NCBI GenBank assembly: GCA_001564065.1
Contig: LKNA01000033.1
Location: 1 to 33,878, forward strand
DNA from: Chitinophagaceae bacterium T5-Br10_B2g13
Lineage (GTDB): Bacteria > Bacteroidota > Rhodothermia > Balneolales > Balneolaceae
Length of the DNA stretch: 33,878 nucleotides
Direction: 5' to 3'
The position numbers and the translations under genes are program-made. The notes under the pieces were generated by a model that had not been told where the DNA came from, did not search any database, and was given only the letters and a program-made list of their open reading frames with translations. Position 1 is the stretch's first letter; each line of letters opens with the position of its first letter. This document shows, piece by piece, positions 17,886 to 25,538 of the stretch.

Positions 17886-20800
17886 ATGGGGACAATTCTA
17901 CGCAAAATAGCTGAATTTCTGTGTTTGGCCGGTTTTATACTGCTACCTGTCAATCATGGATATGCACAATCAATTGTTGTTATCAATGAGTTTATGGTAG
18001 ATCCGCCTTCGGAATTTGTACCATATGTAGAGTTGTATAACAGCGGAGAAGAAGCCGTGAACCTTCAGGACTGGGAGTTGCTGAGAAGAGATGGTGCCAA
18101 CGACATTGGCGGTGTAATTTTCAGTGAGGATATACTTCTACAGCCAGGAGAGTTTATTGTTATCACATCTGATACAGCTACACTTGAGTTTATTTACGGT
18201 GAGTTGAATCATGTTGAGATGTTACTTTTTCCTGATTTTGGCAGGCAAGTGGGAGATGAAATTCGTTTGGTGGACAGCTCGGGTGTTACAGCTGACTCAC
18301 TTAGGTACACCATTTCCGAATGGGGCGGCCGCGGTGTGGCGCTGGAGAGAAGGCGCCCGGATTTTCCCTCAATTTACAGTGAGAACTGGGCCGAATCACC
18401 GGCTGAACTTTTTGGTACTCCGGGAAGTGAAAATCTCGCAGAGAGTGAATACCCGTTCACTGTTACCGGAATACAAGTGAGCTCTAACAGAGACATATTC
18501 CTCATATTTAACTCTGATGTTAATCCTGATGATATGATCCCTGCAAAGTTTGAAATGGATGGTATCAGGCCGGCCTCCGTTGCATTAACTGACCCAAATA
18601 TTGTGAGTTTTCAGTTTGCTGAGCCACCGGAATCGGGAGAAAAAACAGTTCGAACAGGGTTAATTCGGAGTCTGCCGGGATGGACAATCAATGACGGGGA
18701 GGAGTTCAGATTTACTATTTACGACACCTACAGTTCCGGAGATATTGTAATCAATGAGTTTATGTACAATCCCCCGACGGATTATCCTGCATATGTTGAA
18801 CTGTACAACGTAAGTGATAAATATTTGAACCTGAGTAACTGGAAGCTGCTGCGAAAGGAGATCTCTACAAGGCCTGGGGGTACCATATCCACCGGCTCAG
18901 TAACAATTGGGCCACGGGATTACCTGGTGCTAACAGATAACTCTGAGGCACTGGAAAATGTTTTTGGGGATTTAAATGCTGTTGAGATGGCGAATTTCCC
19001 GGGGTTCCCAACAACTCTGCCGGAGCAGATCCGCATATTTGATGCTTCCGGTGAACTGGCAGATTCGCTGGAATATATTCCGTCGGTTTGGGGAGGAAGA
19101 GGAATTGCGCTGGAACGTAAATCTCCGAATGTGGCTTCCGTTTATGCTGAAAACTGGGCTGAGTCGCCGGCCGTCTTGCTGGGCACACCGGCTGAACAAA
19201 ATCAGGTTCAGCCCGATACGGACAGCCCCGTTCTGAGTGAAATCAGTCTGTTTGAAAATCGTGGTTTCTACTTACAGTTCAACAAGACGGTAGATCCGCA
19301 AAGCGCCGGAAATCACAGTAATTACAGCTTCAGTCCTGCACTTGGCATCCGGGAGATTAATGTAGACCGGAGTGAGGTTTTCATACTTCTGCAACAGCAG
19401 TTTCAAAACGGCAGAGAGTACACAATTACCGTTGATGGAGTGACGGATCTGTTTGGAAATCCGATGCTTCAAACTTCCGAAACTCTGGAATTCCTGGAAT
19501 TTGATAATGTTTCCCCGGGGGATCTGGTGATCAATGAAATTCTGTACCGTAGAGAAAGCGCAGGAAGTCCGGAATTTGTAGAAATTTTCAATAAAACCGA
19601 TAAAACGATCGATCTGAGCGGTGGGCAGTTTTTTGCCGGATCAAACAGTACAATTTTGCCACAGAATACTGTTTTAAGGCCGAATAGTTTTCTTGTGTTG
19701 ACCGATGAGGTTAGTTTTGCTGATCGTTCAGATCAGATTATTTATCTGTTGGGTTTTCCCGGTTTAAGTAATACCGGCAGCAGTGTGGGGTTGAGAGACC
19801 GGGATGGAGTTACGATGGACAGTCTGGCTTACACTCCGGATTGGGGCAGTCATACCCCGGGTGTTTCTTTAGAGAGGAGAGATCCGGAGGCACTTTCAAT
19901 TGATCCCTTTAACTGGAGAGACAGCGCCGCAGAGAGCGGGTCTACACCGGCTGAACAGAATAGTCGGTTCGAAGTGGATTTAACACCTCCTGAAATTCTG
20001 TTCGCAAATCTGAGTCATCCGGATTCCCTTGAGATCGTTTTAAATAAATTTGTCGACTTATCCGGTTATGAACAGGCACAATTTTCGGGCTTCACTTCAG
20101 ATCAAACCGCCACTTCAACAAGGTTTTTGATCAATGGTGTGGAGGCAGATGTAATTGATTACGAAAAAGGGAACGCAAACCGAATCACACTTGGAGCAGG
20201 AGTGGTGGTTCCGGGCGAAGAGAATATTCTTAAAGTAGAGAACTTGTCAGATTTTAAAGGCAACACTACGGTTGATGAAGTTGAGATTGCGCAGCCGGTA
20301 ACAGAAGGAGATTTGATTATCAATGAGATTATGTATCAGCCACTTTCGGGTGGAAGTGATGGAGCGCCCGATCAATCTGAATATCTGGAGATTTACAACA
20401 GGCAACCCTACGCGATATCACTGGAGGGAGTTTTTCTGCACGATCAACCGGATGGCAACAATAATATTGCAAGAATAGACCCTGTTTCAACTTCACAAAA
20501 ATGGATCCCTGCAAATGGATATGCTCTTTTCTACCCGGAACCGGAGGATCTGTTGTTATCGGAAAGCAGAACCGGAACGGCTTTTGGTCTTTCTGAAGAG
20601 GTTAATCCTTTTGGGCTGAGGGCAGATCGGACCAGTCTGAGCTTAACATTATCAGGAAGATCGGTCTACCTGGCCGACAGTACGAGGATGGTCATTGACA
20701 AAGTGGATTACAGTCCGGAGTGGCATAACCCAAACCTGATTACAACACAGGGAATTTCTCTTGAACGGATCAGTCCGGATTTTGAGCCCAACGATCCCTC

Positions 20801-21206
20801 AAACTGGGGTTCCAGTACAAATGTAATCGGTGGAACACCAATGGGGCAAAATAGTCTATATCAGTTACCGGAAATCGATGGTGAGTCTGAAGGGATTTCA
20901 TTAACACCAAACCCCTTTTCACCGGATGATGATGGAGTAGATGACAACCTGTTTATCAACTATCAGTTTGACGACCCTGATTACCTGTTGAAAGTTCGAA
21001 TTTACGATCGTTATGGCCGATTGGTTCGAAATCTTGCAAACAATTATTCTGCCGGCTTAGATGGTTTCCTGATATGGGATGGACGCACTGATGACGGGCA
21101 GAGAAATCGTATTGGAATCTACATTGTTTACGTGGAGGCGTATAACGGCTCCAACGGGAGTAAAAAAGTTTTCAGAGAAACGGCAGTGTTGGCGAGGAGG
21201 TTTTAA
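17886..21206 (+). CDS. Secreted multi-domain protein with four lamin-tail domains and a FlgD-like C-terminus
   Basis: The 1106-residue protein starts with a signal peptide (about 1-27, ending GYAQ). Four lamin-tail domains begin near residues 28, 285, 545 and 808, each opening with a [VIL][VI]INE[FI] motif followed by a YVELYN-like strand. The first three close with a LERR.P / NW.[DE]S / G[ST]P pattern, and the fourth with a variant LERISP / NWGSS / GGTP. Between them are about 90-residue Ig-like segments (for example 447-545, with FNKTVDP and YTITVDGVTDLFGNPM). From about 1004 a FlgD Ig-like domain begins (LTPNPFSPDDDGVDD) and runs to RRF at the end; such domains often end proteins exported by the type IX system, but that route is not shown here. 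Bacterial lamin-tail proteins are commonly surface adhesins or accompany nucleases and phosphatases; no catalytic domain is visible, so an adhesive or structural role is my inference. Confidence 0.85.
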   Translation: MGTILRKIAEFLCLAGFILLPVNHGYAQSIVVINEFMVDPPSEFVPYVELYNSGEEAVNLQDWELLRRDGANDIGGVIFSEDILLQPGEFIVITSDTATLEFIYGELNHVEMLLFPDFGRQVGDEIRLVDSSGVTADSLRYTISEWGGRGVALERRRPDFPSIYSENWAESPAELFGTPGSENLAESEYPFTVTGIQVSSNRDIFLIFNSDVNPDDMIPAKFEMDGIRPASVALTDPNIVSFQFAEPPESGEKTVRTGLIRSLPGWTINDGEEFRFTIYDTYSSGDIVINEFMYNPPTDYPAYVELYNVSDKYLNLSNWKLLRKEISTRPGGTISTGSVTIGPRDYLVLTDNSEALENVFGDLNAVEMANFPGFPTTLPEQIRIFDASGELADSLEYIPSVWGGRGIALERKSPNVASVYAENWAESPAVLLGTPAEQNQVQPDTDSPVLSEISLFENRGFYLQFNKTVDPQSAGNHSNYSFSPALGIREINVDRSEVFILLQQQFQNGREYTITVDGVTDLFGNPMLQTSETLEFLEFDNVSPGDLVINEILYRRESAGSPEFVEIFNKTDKTIDLSGGQFFAGSNSTILPQNTVLRPNSFLVLTDEVSFADRSDQIIYLLGFPGLSNTGSSVGLRDRDGVTMDSLAYTPDWGSHTPGVSLERRDPEALSIDPFNWRDSAAESGSTPAEQNSRFEVDLTPPEILFANLSHPDSLEIVLNKFVDLSGYEQAQFSGFTSDQTATSTRFLINGVEADVIDYEKGNANRITLGAGVVVPGEENILKVENLSDFKGNTTVDEVEIAQPVTEGDLIINEIMYQPLSGGSDGAPDQSEYLEIYNRQPYAISLEGVFLHDQPDGNNNIARIDPVSTSQKWIPANGYALFYPEPEDLLLSESRTGTAFGLSEEVNPFGLRADRTSLSLTLSGRSVYLADSTRMVIDKVDYSPEWHNPNLITTQGISLERISPDFEPNDPSNWGSSTNVIGGTPMGQNSLYQLPEIDGESEGISLTPNPFSPDDDGVDDNLFINYQFDDPDYLLKVRIYDRYGRLVRNLANNYSAGLDGFLIWDGRTDDGQRNRIGIYIVYVEAYNGSNGSKKVFRETAVLARRF

Positions 21207-21323
21207 TAATTTGATGATAATTGGTTTGTTTTTACATGGCTTACGTTTAAAAGCAGAAAAATATTTGCAAAAAAAAATAATAGATACTCTATCGTTTCAC
21301 CATTAACTAAATCATTTATTATC

Positions 21324-21600
21324 ATGACTAAGCATATAAACAAAATTATAATAATATTTTTAGTGCTGCTGTTTGCCGGTGGCTTTACAAAGTAATGAAG
21401 TATCAGAGGGCCCTATATTTGTAAGCAACTCATCTCTCTCCACTATCTCCGGTAGTGATTGTGAAGGTTCTTGTGTTAGTGCTGAGTCATGGCAATATTG
21501 CGTTGCTTATTCCGAAATGCGGTGGGGTCAGAGGAATCGAACAGCTGAAGAAGCTGAGGAGTGTGAAGAAGAAGATGAGGAGGTAGGTGAGATACCTTAG
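21324..21600 (+). pseudogene. Small secreted Cys-containing peptide gene, frameshifted (NVEALA-like)
   Basis: An ATG at 21324 opens a classic signal sequence (MTKHINKIIIIFLVLLFAG) that stops after 23 codons at 21393-21395. In the next frame the coding sequence continues to a TAG at 21598-21600, giving VALQSNEVSEGPIF, then Ser-rich sequence, C.GSC, QYC and a Glu-rich tail containing one more Cys. Removing one G from the run at 21378-21379 would join the two into a peptide of about 91 residues with a well-formed signal peptide. The layout resembles NVEALA-type small secreted peptides of Bacteroides (signal, NEV, short hydrophobic motif, then Cys-containing tail), though the literal NVEALA motif is absent. 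It could be a real lesion or a sequencing error. A TTG at 21373 could start the second part alone, but that product would lack a signal peptide. Confidence 0.55.
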
Positions 21601-21633
21601 GGATGTGAGGCTTAAAATTATCTTTTTAAATTG

Positions 21634-21674
21634 AGGGCAGGTATAGGTTTATTTACTTAAAATCTGCCCTTTTA
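21634..21674 (+). terminator. Intrinsic terminator after the small peptide gene
   Basis: AGGGCAG (21634-21640) pairs with CTGCCCT (21664-21670) around a 23-base AT-rich loop, followed by TTTATT. It lies 33 bases after the peptide stop and 27 bases before the lipoprotein ATG. It could end the peptide transcript or act as a leaky attenuator that makes more peptide than lipoprotein. Confidence 0.6.
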
Positions 21675-21700
21675 TTAATGTAAGGTTTTAAATTTATTCT

Positions 21701-22738
21701 ATGTTCAGGATACCAGTCTTTATCGCGATTACAGTTTTCATACTCTCACTATTTATCTCTTGTGTTGATCATCAAGAAGAAAGCCCATTTGGTGAAATTG
21801 AATTACAAAATTTGGAATCATCTGTTTTACTTGATGATCAGGTTATTTTTCCATTTAAAACAGTAAGAGAAGGTGACAAGCTCTATGTTACGGATAGATC
21901 AAATATACCTTCTGTTTGGATATTCAGAATTGATGAAGCGAATGACCTACATCTGTTTAAGGAGTTAGGAAGAGAAGGTAGGGGTGGAGGTGAATTCCTG
22001 GCGCCTGACCAAATTTTTCCTCAGAATAACGGTAGAGGAATATTCGTTTATGATACCGGTGGCCGTAAACTTGTAAGAATAAACAACCAATTTGAAATTG
22101 AATCGAATGAATACTCTTTCCGGACTAGCGGAATGCCTACCAATATATATTCAATTTCAGAAGATTTTTTTCTTGTAACAGGAATTTTGCCAGAATCAAA
22201 ATTTGAAATATATGAGAAAAGAGATTTTGAGTTAACAAGGAGTGAGAGTTTCGGGGAGTTGACATCACTGGGTGATCAGTTTGGGAAACTACATTTGGCC
22301 GCAGCCTGGAGATCTCAGTCCGTATACCATTCAGGGATGGACCGTTTAGCACTTTTCTCAAGTTATGCTAAACGAATTGAATTGTATGGATTGGATGGAG
22401 AGTTATTGCGTACAGTCAGCAGTGATGAACACGATGTTCCCAGAGTAAGTTATGTTGGTTCTGAATTTGTTTTTCAGAATGATGCTATTGTTTCTTACGT
22501 AAGTGCTGCTTCAGATCAGAATTATATATATGCACTCTATTCAGGTAATAATTACGGAGACGAAGGTGCCGGAAACGGGTCGATTCTACATGTATTTGAT
22601 TGGGACCTCAACTTTATTGAAGGCTTTCAGCTGGATCATTTCAGCGTTTCAATTTCTGCTGATGACGGTAAAGTCTATTCGACTCAAAATCACCCCGAGG
22701 CGGCTATAAGGTTGATTGAATTAAATCTTGTTGATTGA
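21701..22738 (+). CDS. TolB-like/BF3164-like 6-bladed beta-propeller lipoprotein
   Basis: The 345-residue protein has a lipoprotein signal with lipobox FISC, Cys21 becoming the lipidated residue. The mature part consists of short beta-rich repeats with aromatic and DxxG turns. Landmarks of the TolB-like/BF3164 and 6-bladed-propeller lipoproteins are the strand LYVTDRSN near 66-73 and, at about 88-99, ELGREGRGGGEF, matching the family's G..G.GPGEF pattern, followed by FVYDTGGRKLVRI. Function in the family is unknown; relatives in Bacteroides are often next to NVEALA small peptides, and here a small secreted peptide gene lies just upstream. The gene is visibly more AT-rich than the flanking housekeeping genes, suggesting accessory DNA. 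The start is the ATG at 21701, directly before the signal sequence. Confidence 0.75.
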   Translation: MFRIPVFIAITVFILSLFISCVDHQEESPFGEIELQNLESSVLLDDQVIFPFKTVREGDKLYVTDRSNIPSVWIFRIDEANDLHLFKELGREGRGGGEFLAPDQIFPQNNGRGIFVYDTGGRKLVRINNQFEIESNEYSFRTSGMPTNIYSISEDFFLVTGILPESKFEIYEKRDFELTRSESFGELTSLGDQFGKLHLAAAWRSQSVYHSGMDRLALFSSYAKRIELYGLDGELLRTVSSDEHDVPRVSYVGSEFVFQNDAIVSYVSAASDQNYIYALYSGNNYGDEGAGNGSILHVFDWDLNFIEGFQLDHFSVSISADDGKVYSTQNHPEAAIRLIELNLVD

Positions 22739-23042
22739 AATTCAAATTAAATAATTAAATGTGAGTTCGGTATAAGAATTTCTGAGAAGTGTCTCCCTCC
22801 GTTTTTCATAAAGAAAACAAGGTAGATTTCAGATTTTAATGCAGATTTATATTTAATAAATGAACTTATTAACTTGAATCAACCACCCCTAAATCACTTC
22901 GTGGGAATCGCTTTGCTCGGAGCCCCTCCTTGAAAAGGCGGGGACTTCTAAATATTGCCAAATTCAATGCTTTTATATCGAACTGATATTATTTAGATCT
23001 TTCGCAGTTAGATGGCACTTTATTTTGATAATTTTTAAGTGA
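22739..23042. other. Intergenic stretch without a gene, containing a palindromic repeat
   Basis: This 304-base AT-rich gap lies between the stop of the propeller lipoprotein and the stop of the convergent decarboxylase. I see no reading frame with a credible start and no RNA gene. The only structured part is the block at about 22881-22950 (see the separate repeat entry), which may also serve as a terminator-like hairpin for the converging transcripts. Confidence 0.6.
22881..22950. repeat. Palindromic intergenic repeat, candidate REP-like element
   Basis: The block contains ACCACCCCTAAATC followed by CCCCTCCTT (22923-22931), GAA loop, AAGGCGGGG (22935-22943): a 9-bp stem with one mismatch. 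Sequences of the kind CCCCTAAATC...CCTCCTTGAAAAGG.GGGGACTT are, as I recall, common dispersed intergenic palindromes in Bacteroidota and relatives. Between the two halves are about 27 bases with small hairpins of their own. Its GC-rich composition contrasts with the AT-rich surroundings. Confidence 0.45.
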
Positions 23043-24386
23043 TCAAATTCCAATCCTTTCTGCAAGTTCATCCACAAACAGTTGGTGCTCCTCTTTCATA
23101 AATACACTTCGCAGTATTTGAACGGTTTCAGTATCTGCTTGGTAATTTGGAAAGCGAGCCGTAAACCGGTCAGCCGGAATTTTGAACAAGCTAAGGTGAT
23201 AGCTTTCGGATGGGTCCTCACGGTTCATCCCTTTTTCAAATGTGGAAAGACTCAGCTTGTTAATTTCAGACGTTGTGGCTTTTTCCGGAATGCGAAAGTA
23301 ACCAACGATGTCCAGATCCGGCTCCTGGTAAAGCTGAAAAGAGTTGCTATTCTTTAAAATGTCTGCGAACTGCAAAGTGGCTTTTCGTGCTTTCTTAAGC
23401 ACGGATCCAAGCCCGGACTCTGTAAGAGGTAGCATCTGTAGGGTAGCCCAGAAGGCAGCGGCAGCGGCCCCGGCGCGCGAGCACTCGAGACTGATTTCCC
23501 CCAGGTGAAGATCTTCTGACGTAAAGTAGGTGTAGGGCGAATCGTGCTTGTAATATTTTCCCACTGAAGGGTCCTTATATAAAATACTTCCACATCCATA
23601 AGGCTGCAGTCCGTGCTTATGCGGATCAATCACAATACTGTCGGCCTCGCTTAAAAGCTGCCACTCTTCTGTTTTTGGGAGTGCATTTTTGATCAATGAG
23701 AAAAATCCTCCATAAGCTGCATCAACATGAATCCGAATGGAATGTTTTCTGGCGATATCGAGGATTTTAGAAAGTGGTTCGGTGGTTCCCAGTCCCGTTG
23801 TGCCCATAGTTACCACGATTGTGCCAATTTCGTCGGCGTGATTTTCAATAAATTCGAAATCGGGGGTGTCGTTTATATCAACCGGTATTTCCAGGAATTT
23901 AGTGTTCAACACGTGGCACATTCGTCTGTGCGTATAATGTGAATTTGCCGTTGCCGCAATCGCTTGTTCCGGATGAATCTCCCGCGCTACAAACAGAGCT
24001 TCGAGGTTGGCAATGGTACCGCCGGATGTAAGATGGCCTAAATAGGTGTCGCCGTACCCCACCATTTTTGCGAGCTCTTTAACGGCTTCTTTCTCCATTT
24101 CGGAGGTTGGCGGCCCACCGTCGAGGGCGTGGTTATTGGGATTTATGGTAGCGGTAAGTGCATACGCCAACCAGGCGACAGGGTGCGGCGGTTTGAGCAT
24201 CTGCCCCGCATAGGAGGGGTGATGGAATGGGTAGTTGCCCTCGAGGCGTTGCTCCAATTTATCGAGAATCGGCTCGATCTGCTCCAGATCAACCGTCTCA
24301 CTCTGTTCACCATATAGAGTGCGCCACGCGTCCAATTTGCGCAGCGCTTGTTCTAAAAGTGGGAGATAAGGGGTGAATTGATTCAA
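23043..24386 (-). CDS. Pyridoxal phosphate-dependent decarboxylase (group II amino acid decarboxylase-like)
   Basis: The 447-residue protein has the fold-type I layout of the DDC/GAD/HDC family. The PLP-binding Lys257 lies in DPHKHG; Asp222 in HVDAAYGG would contact the pyridine nitrogen; His150 in ANSHYTHRR is positioned to stack on the cofactor; SGGT at 121-124 binds phosphate. The N-terminus with YPFHHPSYAGQM and HPVAWLAYALTATINPNNHA is usual for the group. It should decarboxylate an amino acid such as an aromatic one, glutamate, histidine or aspartate; the sequence alone does not tell which. No biosynthetic or transport partner is adjacent. A MITE-like repeat begins 24 bases upstream of its start, so its promoter must lie in or beyond the repeat. 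Confidence 0.9.
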   Translation of the reverse strand: MNQFTPYLPLLEQALRKLDAWRTLYGEQSETVDLEQIEPILDKLEQRLEGNYPFHHPSYAGQMLKPPHPVAWLAYALTATINPNNHALDGGPPTSEMEKEAVKELAKMVGYGDTYLGHLTSGGTIANLEALFVAREIHPEQAIAATANSHYTHRRMCHVLNTKFLEIPVDINDTPDFEFIENHADEIGTIVVTMGTTGLGTTEPLSKILDIARKHSIRIHVDAAYGGFFSLIKNALPKTEEWQLLSEADSIVIDPHKHGLQPYGCGSILYKDPSVGKYYKHDSPYTYFTSEDLHLGEISLECSRAGAAAAAFWATLQMLPLTESGLGSVLKKARKATLQFADILKNSNSFQLYQEPDLDIVGYFRIPEKATTSEINKLSLSTFEKGMNREDPSESYHLSLFKIPADRFTARFPNYQADTETVQILRSVFMKEEHQLFVDELAERIGI

Positions 24387-24409
24387 AGTTCTTTATCTGT
24401 AATTTTTTA

Positions 24410-24527
24410 CCACGAAGACGCTAAGGCACGAGGGAACACGAAGTCAAATAAAATCAGTTTTATAGGCTTCGTTTCTATGCGCCGAAGTGTTTATGCACGC
24501 AGGCATGAAATCTTAGTGTTTTCGTGG
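24410..24527. repeat. MITE-like intergenic element with 16-bp imperfect terminal inverted repeats
   Basis: CCACGAAGACGCTAAG (24410-24425) and CTTAGTGTTTTCGTGG (24512-24527) are inverted copies agreeing at 14 of 16 positions, about 118 bases end to end. The interior repeats fragments of the same theme (CACGAGGGAACACGAAG on the left). I recognise CCACGAAGACACTAAG-type palindromes as dispersed noncoding repeats in many bacterial genomes. It fills most of the 241-base gap between the decarboxylase start and the DUF3078 stop. No transposase is present, so any mobility would depend on an enzyme elsewhere. Confidence 0.65.
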
Positions 24528-24627
24528 CCATATTTATTGGGCTTATTGTTTACTTGTAACTTTTTTTACTACCTCTTTAGGGAGAATGAGTCAAACCCCT
24601 CATCAGTTTTGATATAATGAATTCACA

Positions 24628-25506
24628 TTAAATGAGGATAAATGAAACTCCTACGGATAGAACCTGTGCTACCTGCAGCTCTTTTGAGAAATCATCATCA
24701 TAAATGAAATCAAGCCTGAGGGATGCATTCATAAAATCATTAATTTTTCCGGTAAACTGATTGGTAACATAAACGTCGGTACTGCTAACAGCTTTATTTA
24801 AATTAGTGAATGTTTCCAGAGAAGAGGCCAGGTTTAGGTTTGTTCCGATTGATCGCTGATATGCAACGGCAAATGTTAAACCGGCTTCATTCCTGAGGTT
24901 ATCTCCTTCAGGAACGCCATAGCGATTATTCTGGCGGACGGCGCTATCGCTTACAATGGTCTGCTGTAAACCGAAACCTGCTTCAAGGGAGAAATTTTCA
25001 GTGGGTACATATGCCATACCTGCATTCTGTGTAAAATAGGCCGGAGCAAAGAAGTTTGAGATTAGCCTGTCGCTACCGTCACTTTCTGCACCGTACTCAA
25101 AACCTTCACCAAACTGAGTTCTGAAGTTAATATTACCAAATAGTTTAAAATCTCCGTCTCTTTCGTCACCGAGGTCATATAGAAAACGATTTCTTACTGA
25201 GAGCCTGTCGTCAGTTTTTCGGACCCCCTCACCTTCTATTTTTGTTTGGCCGTACCGGGTATTTAATGCGAAGATGTATGAAAACCGTTGCTTCTTGTAG
25301 GTGGCGGTAAATGCAGAATTTCCGGTAAAAGCCAGATTGTTAATTCCACCTTGCGACCAATTAGAGTAAGCTGCCTGAGAACCGTTTAATCCGGCTACCC
25401 AGCCGACATCCCACCCGTTAAGAGTGTCGGGTACGGCCATCTCCTGTGCATTTGCCGTTAAAAATGTGGTGAAAAAAGCAAGTGTAAATACGAGTATATT
25501 TTTCAT
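24628..25506 (-). CDS. DUF3078 domain outer-membrane/periplasmic protein
   Basis: The 292-residue protein begins with a signal peptide (about 1-20, ending TANAQ). The mature part is beta-rich, with the DUF3078 landmarks WSQGGINNLAFTGN near residues 50-63, a KTDDRLSVRN stretch near 97-106 and FRTQFGEGFEYG near 128-139. The end (VGVSFILI) resembles a final barrel strand. The family is found mainly in Bacteroidota-type bacteria and has no assigned function; a small outer-membrane barrel is the likely structure. It begins 32 bases after the phosphoribosyltransferase gene on the same strand, so the two may be co-transcribed, although their functions do not obviously connect. Confidence 0.8.
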   Translation of the reverse strand: MKNILVFTLAFFTTFLTANAQEMAVPDTLNGWDVGWVAGLNGSQAAYSNWSQGGINNLAFTGNSAFTATYKKQRFSYIFALNTRYGQTKIEGEGVRKTDDRLSVRNRFLYDLGDERDGDFKLFGNINFRTQFGEGFEYGAESDGSDRLISNFFAPAYFTQNAGMAYVPTENFSLEAGFGLQQTIVSDSAVRQNNRYGVPEGDNLRNEAGLTFAVAYQRSIGTNLNLASSLETFTNLNKAVSSTDVYVTNQFTGKINDFMNASLRLDFIYDDDFSKELQVAQVLSVGVSFILI

Positions 25507-25538
25507 TGTTTTGTCTCTGTGTAGGTTTGTTAGTTATT

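Noticed and set aside
21370-21400. Programmed ribosomal frameshift in the small peptide gene
   Set aside because: No slippery heptamer and no strong downstream stem at the junction; the sequence TTGCCGGTGGC gives no plausible slip site.
21373-21600. A TTG-started cytosolic peptide of 75 residues as an independent gene
   Set aside because: It lacks a signal although its Cys-containing, Ser-rich sequence suits secretion, and a perfect signal sequence sits directly upstream in another frame; a frameshift explains both better.
24378-24617. Open frame of 79 codons on the plus strand in the decarboxylase/DUF3078 gap
   Set aside because: It is made mostly of the MITE-like inverted repeat and has no credible coding character.
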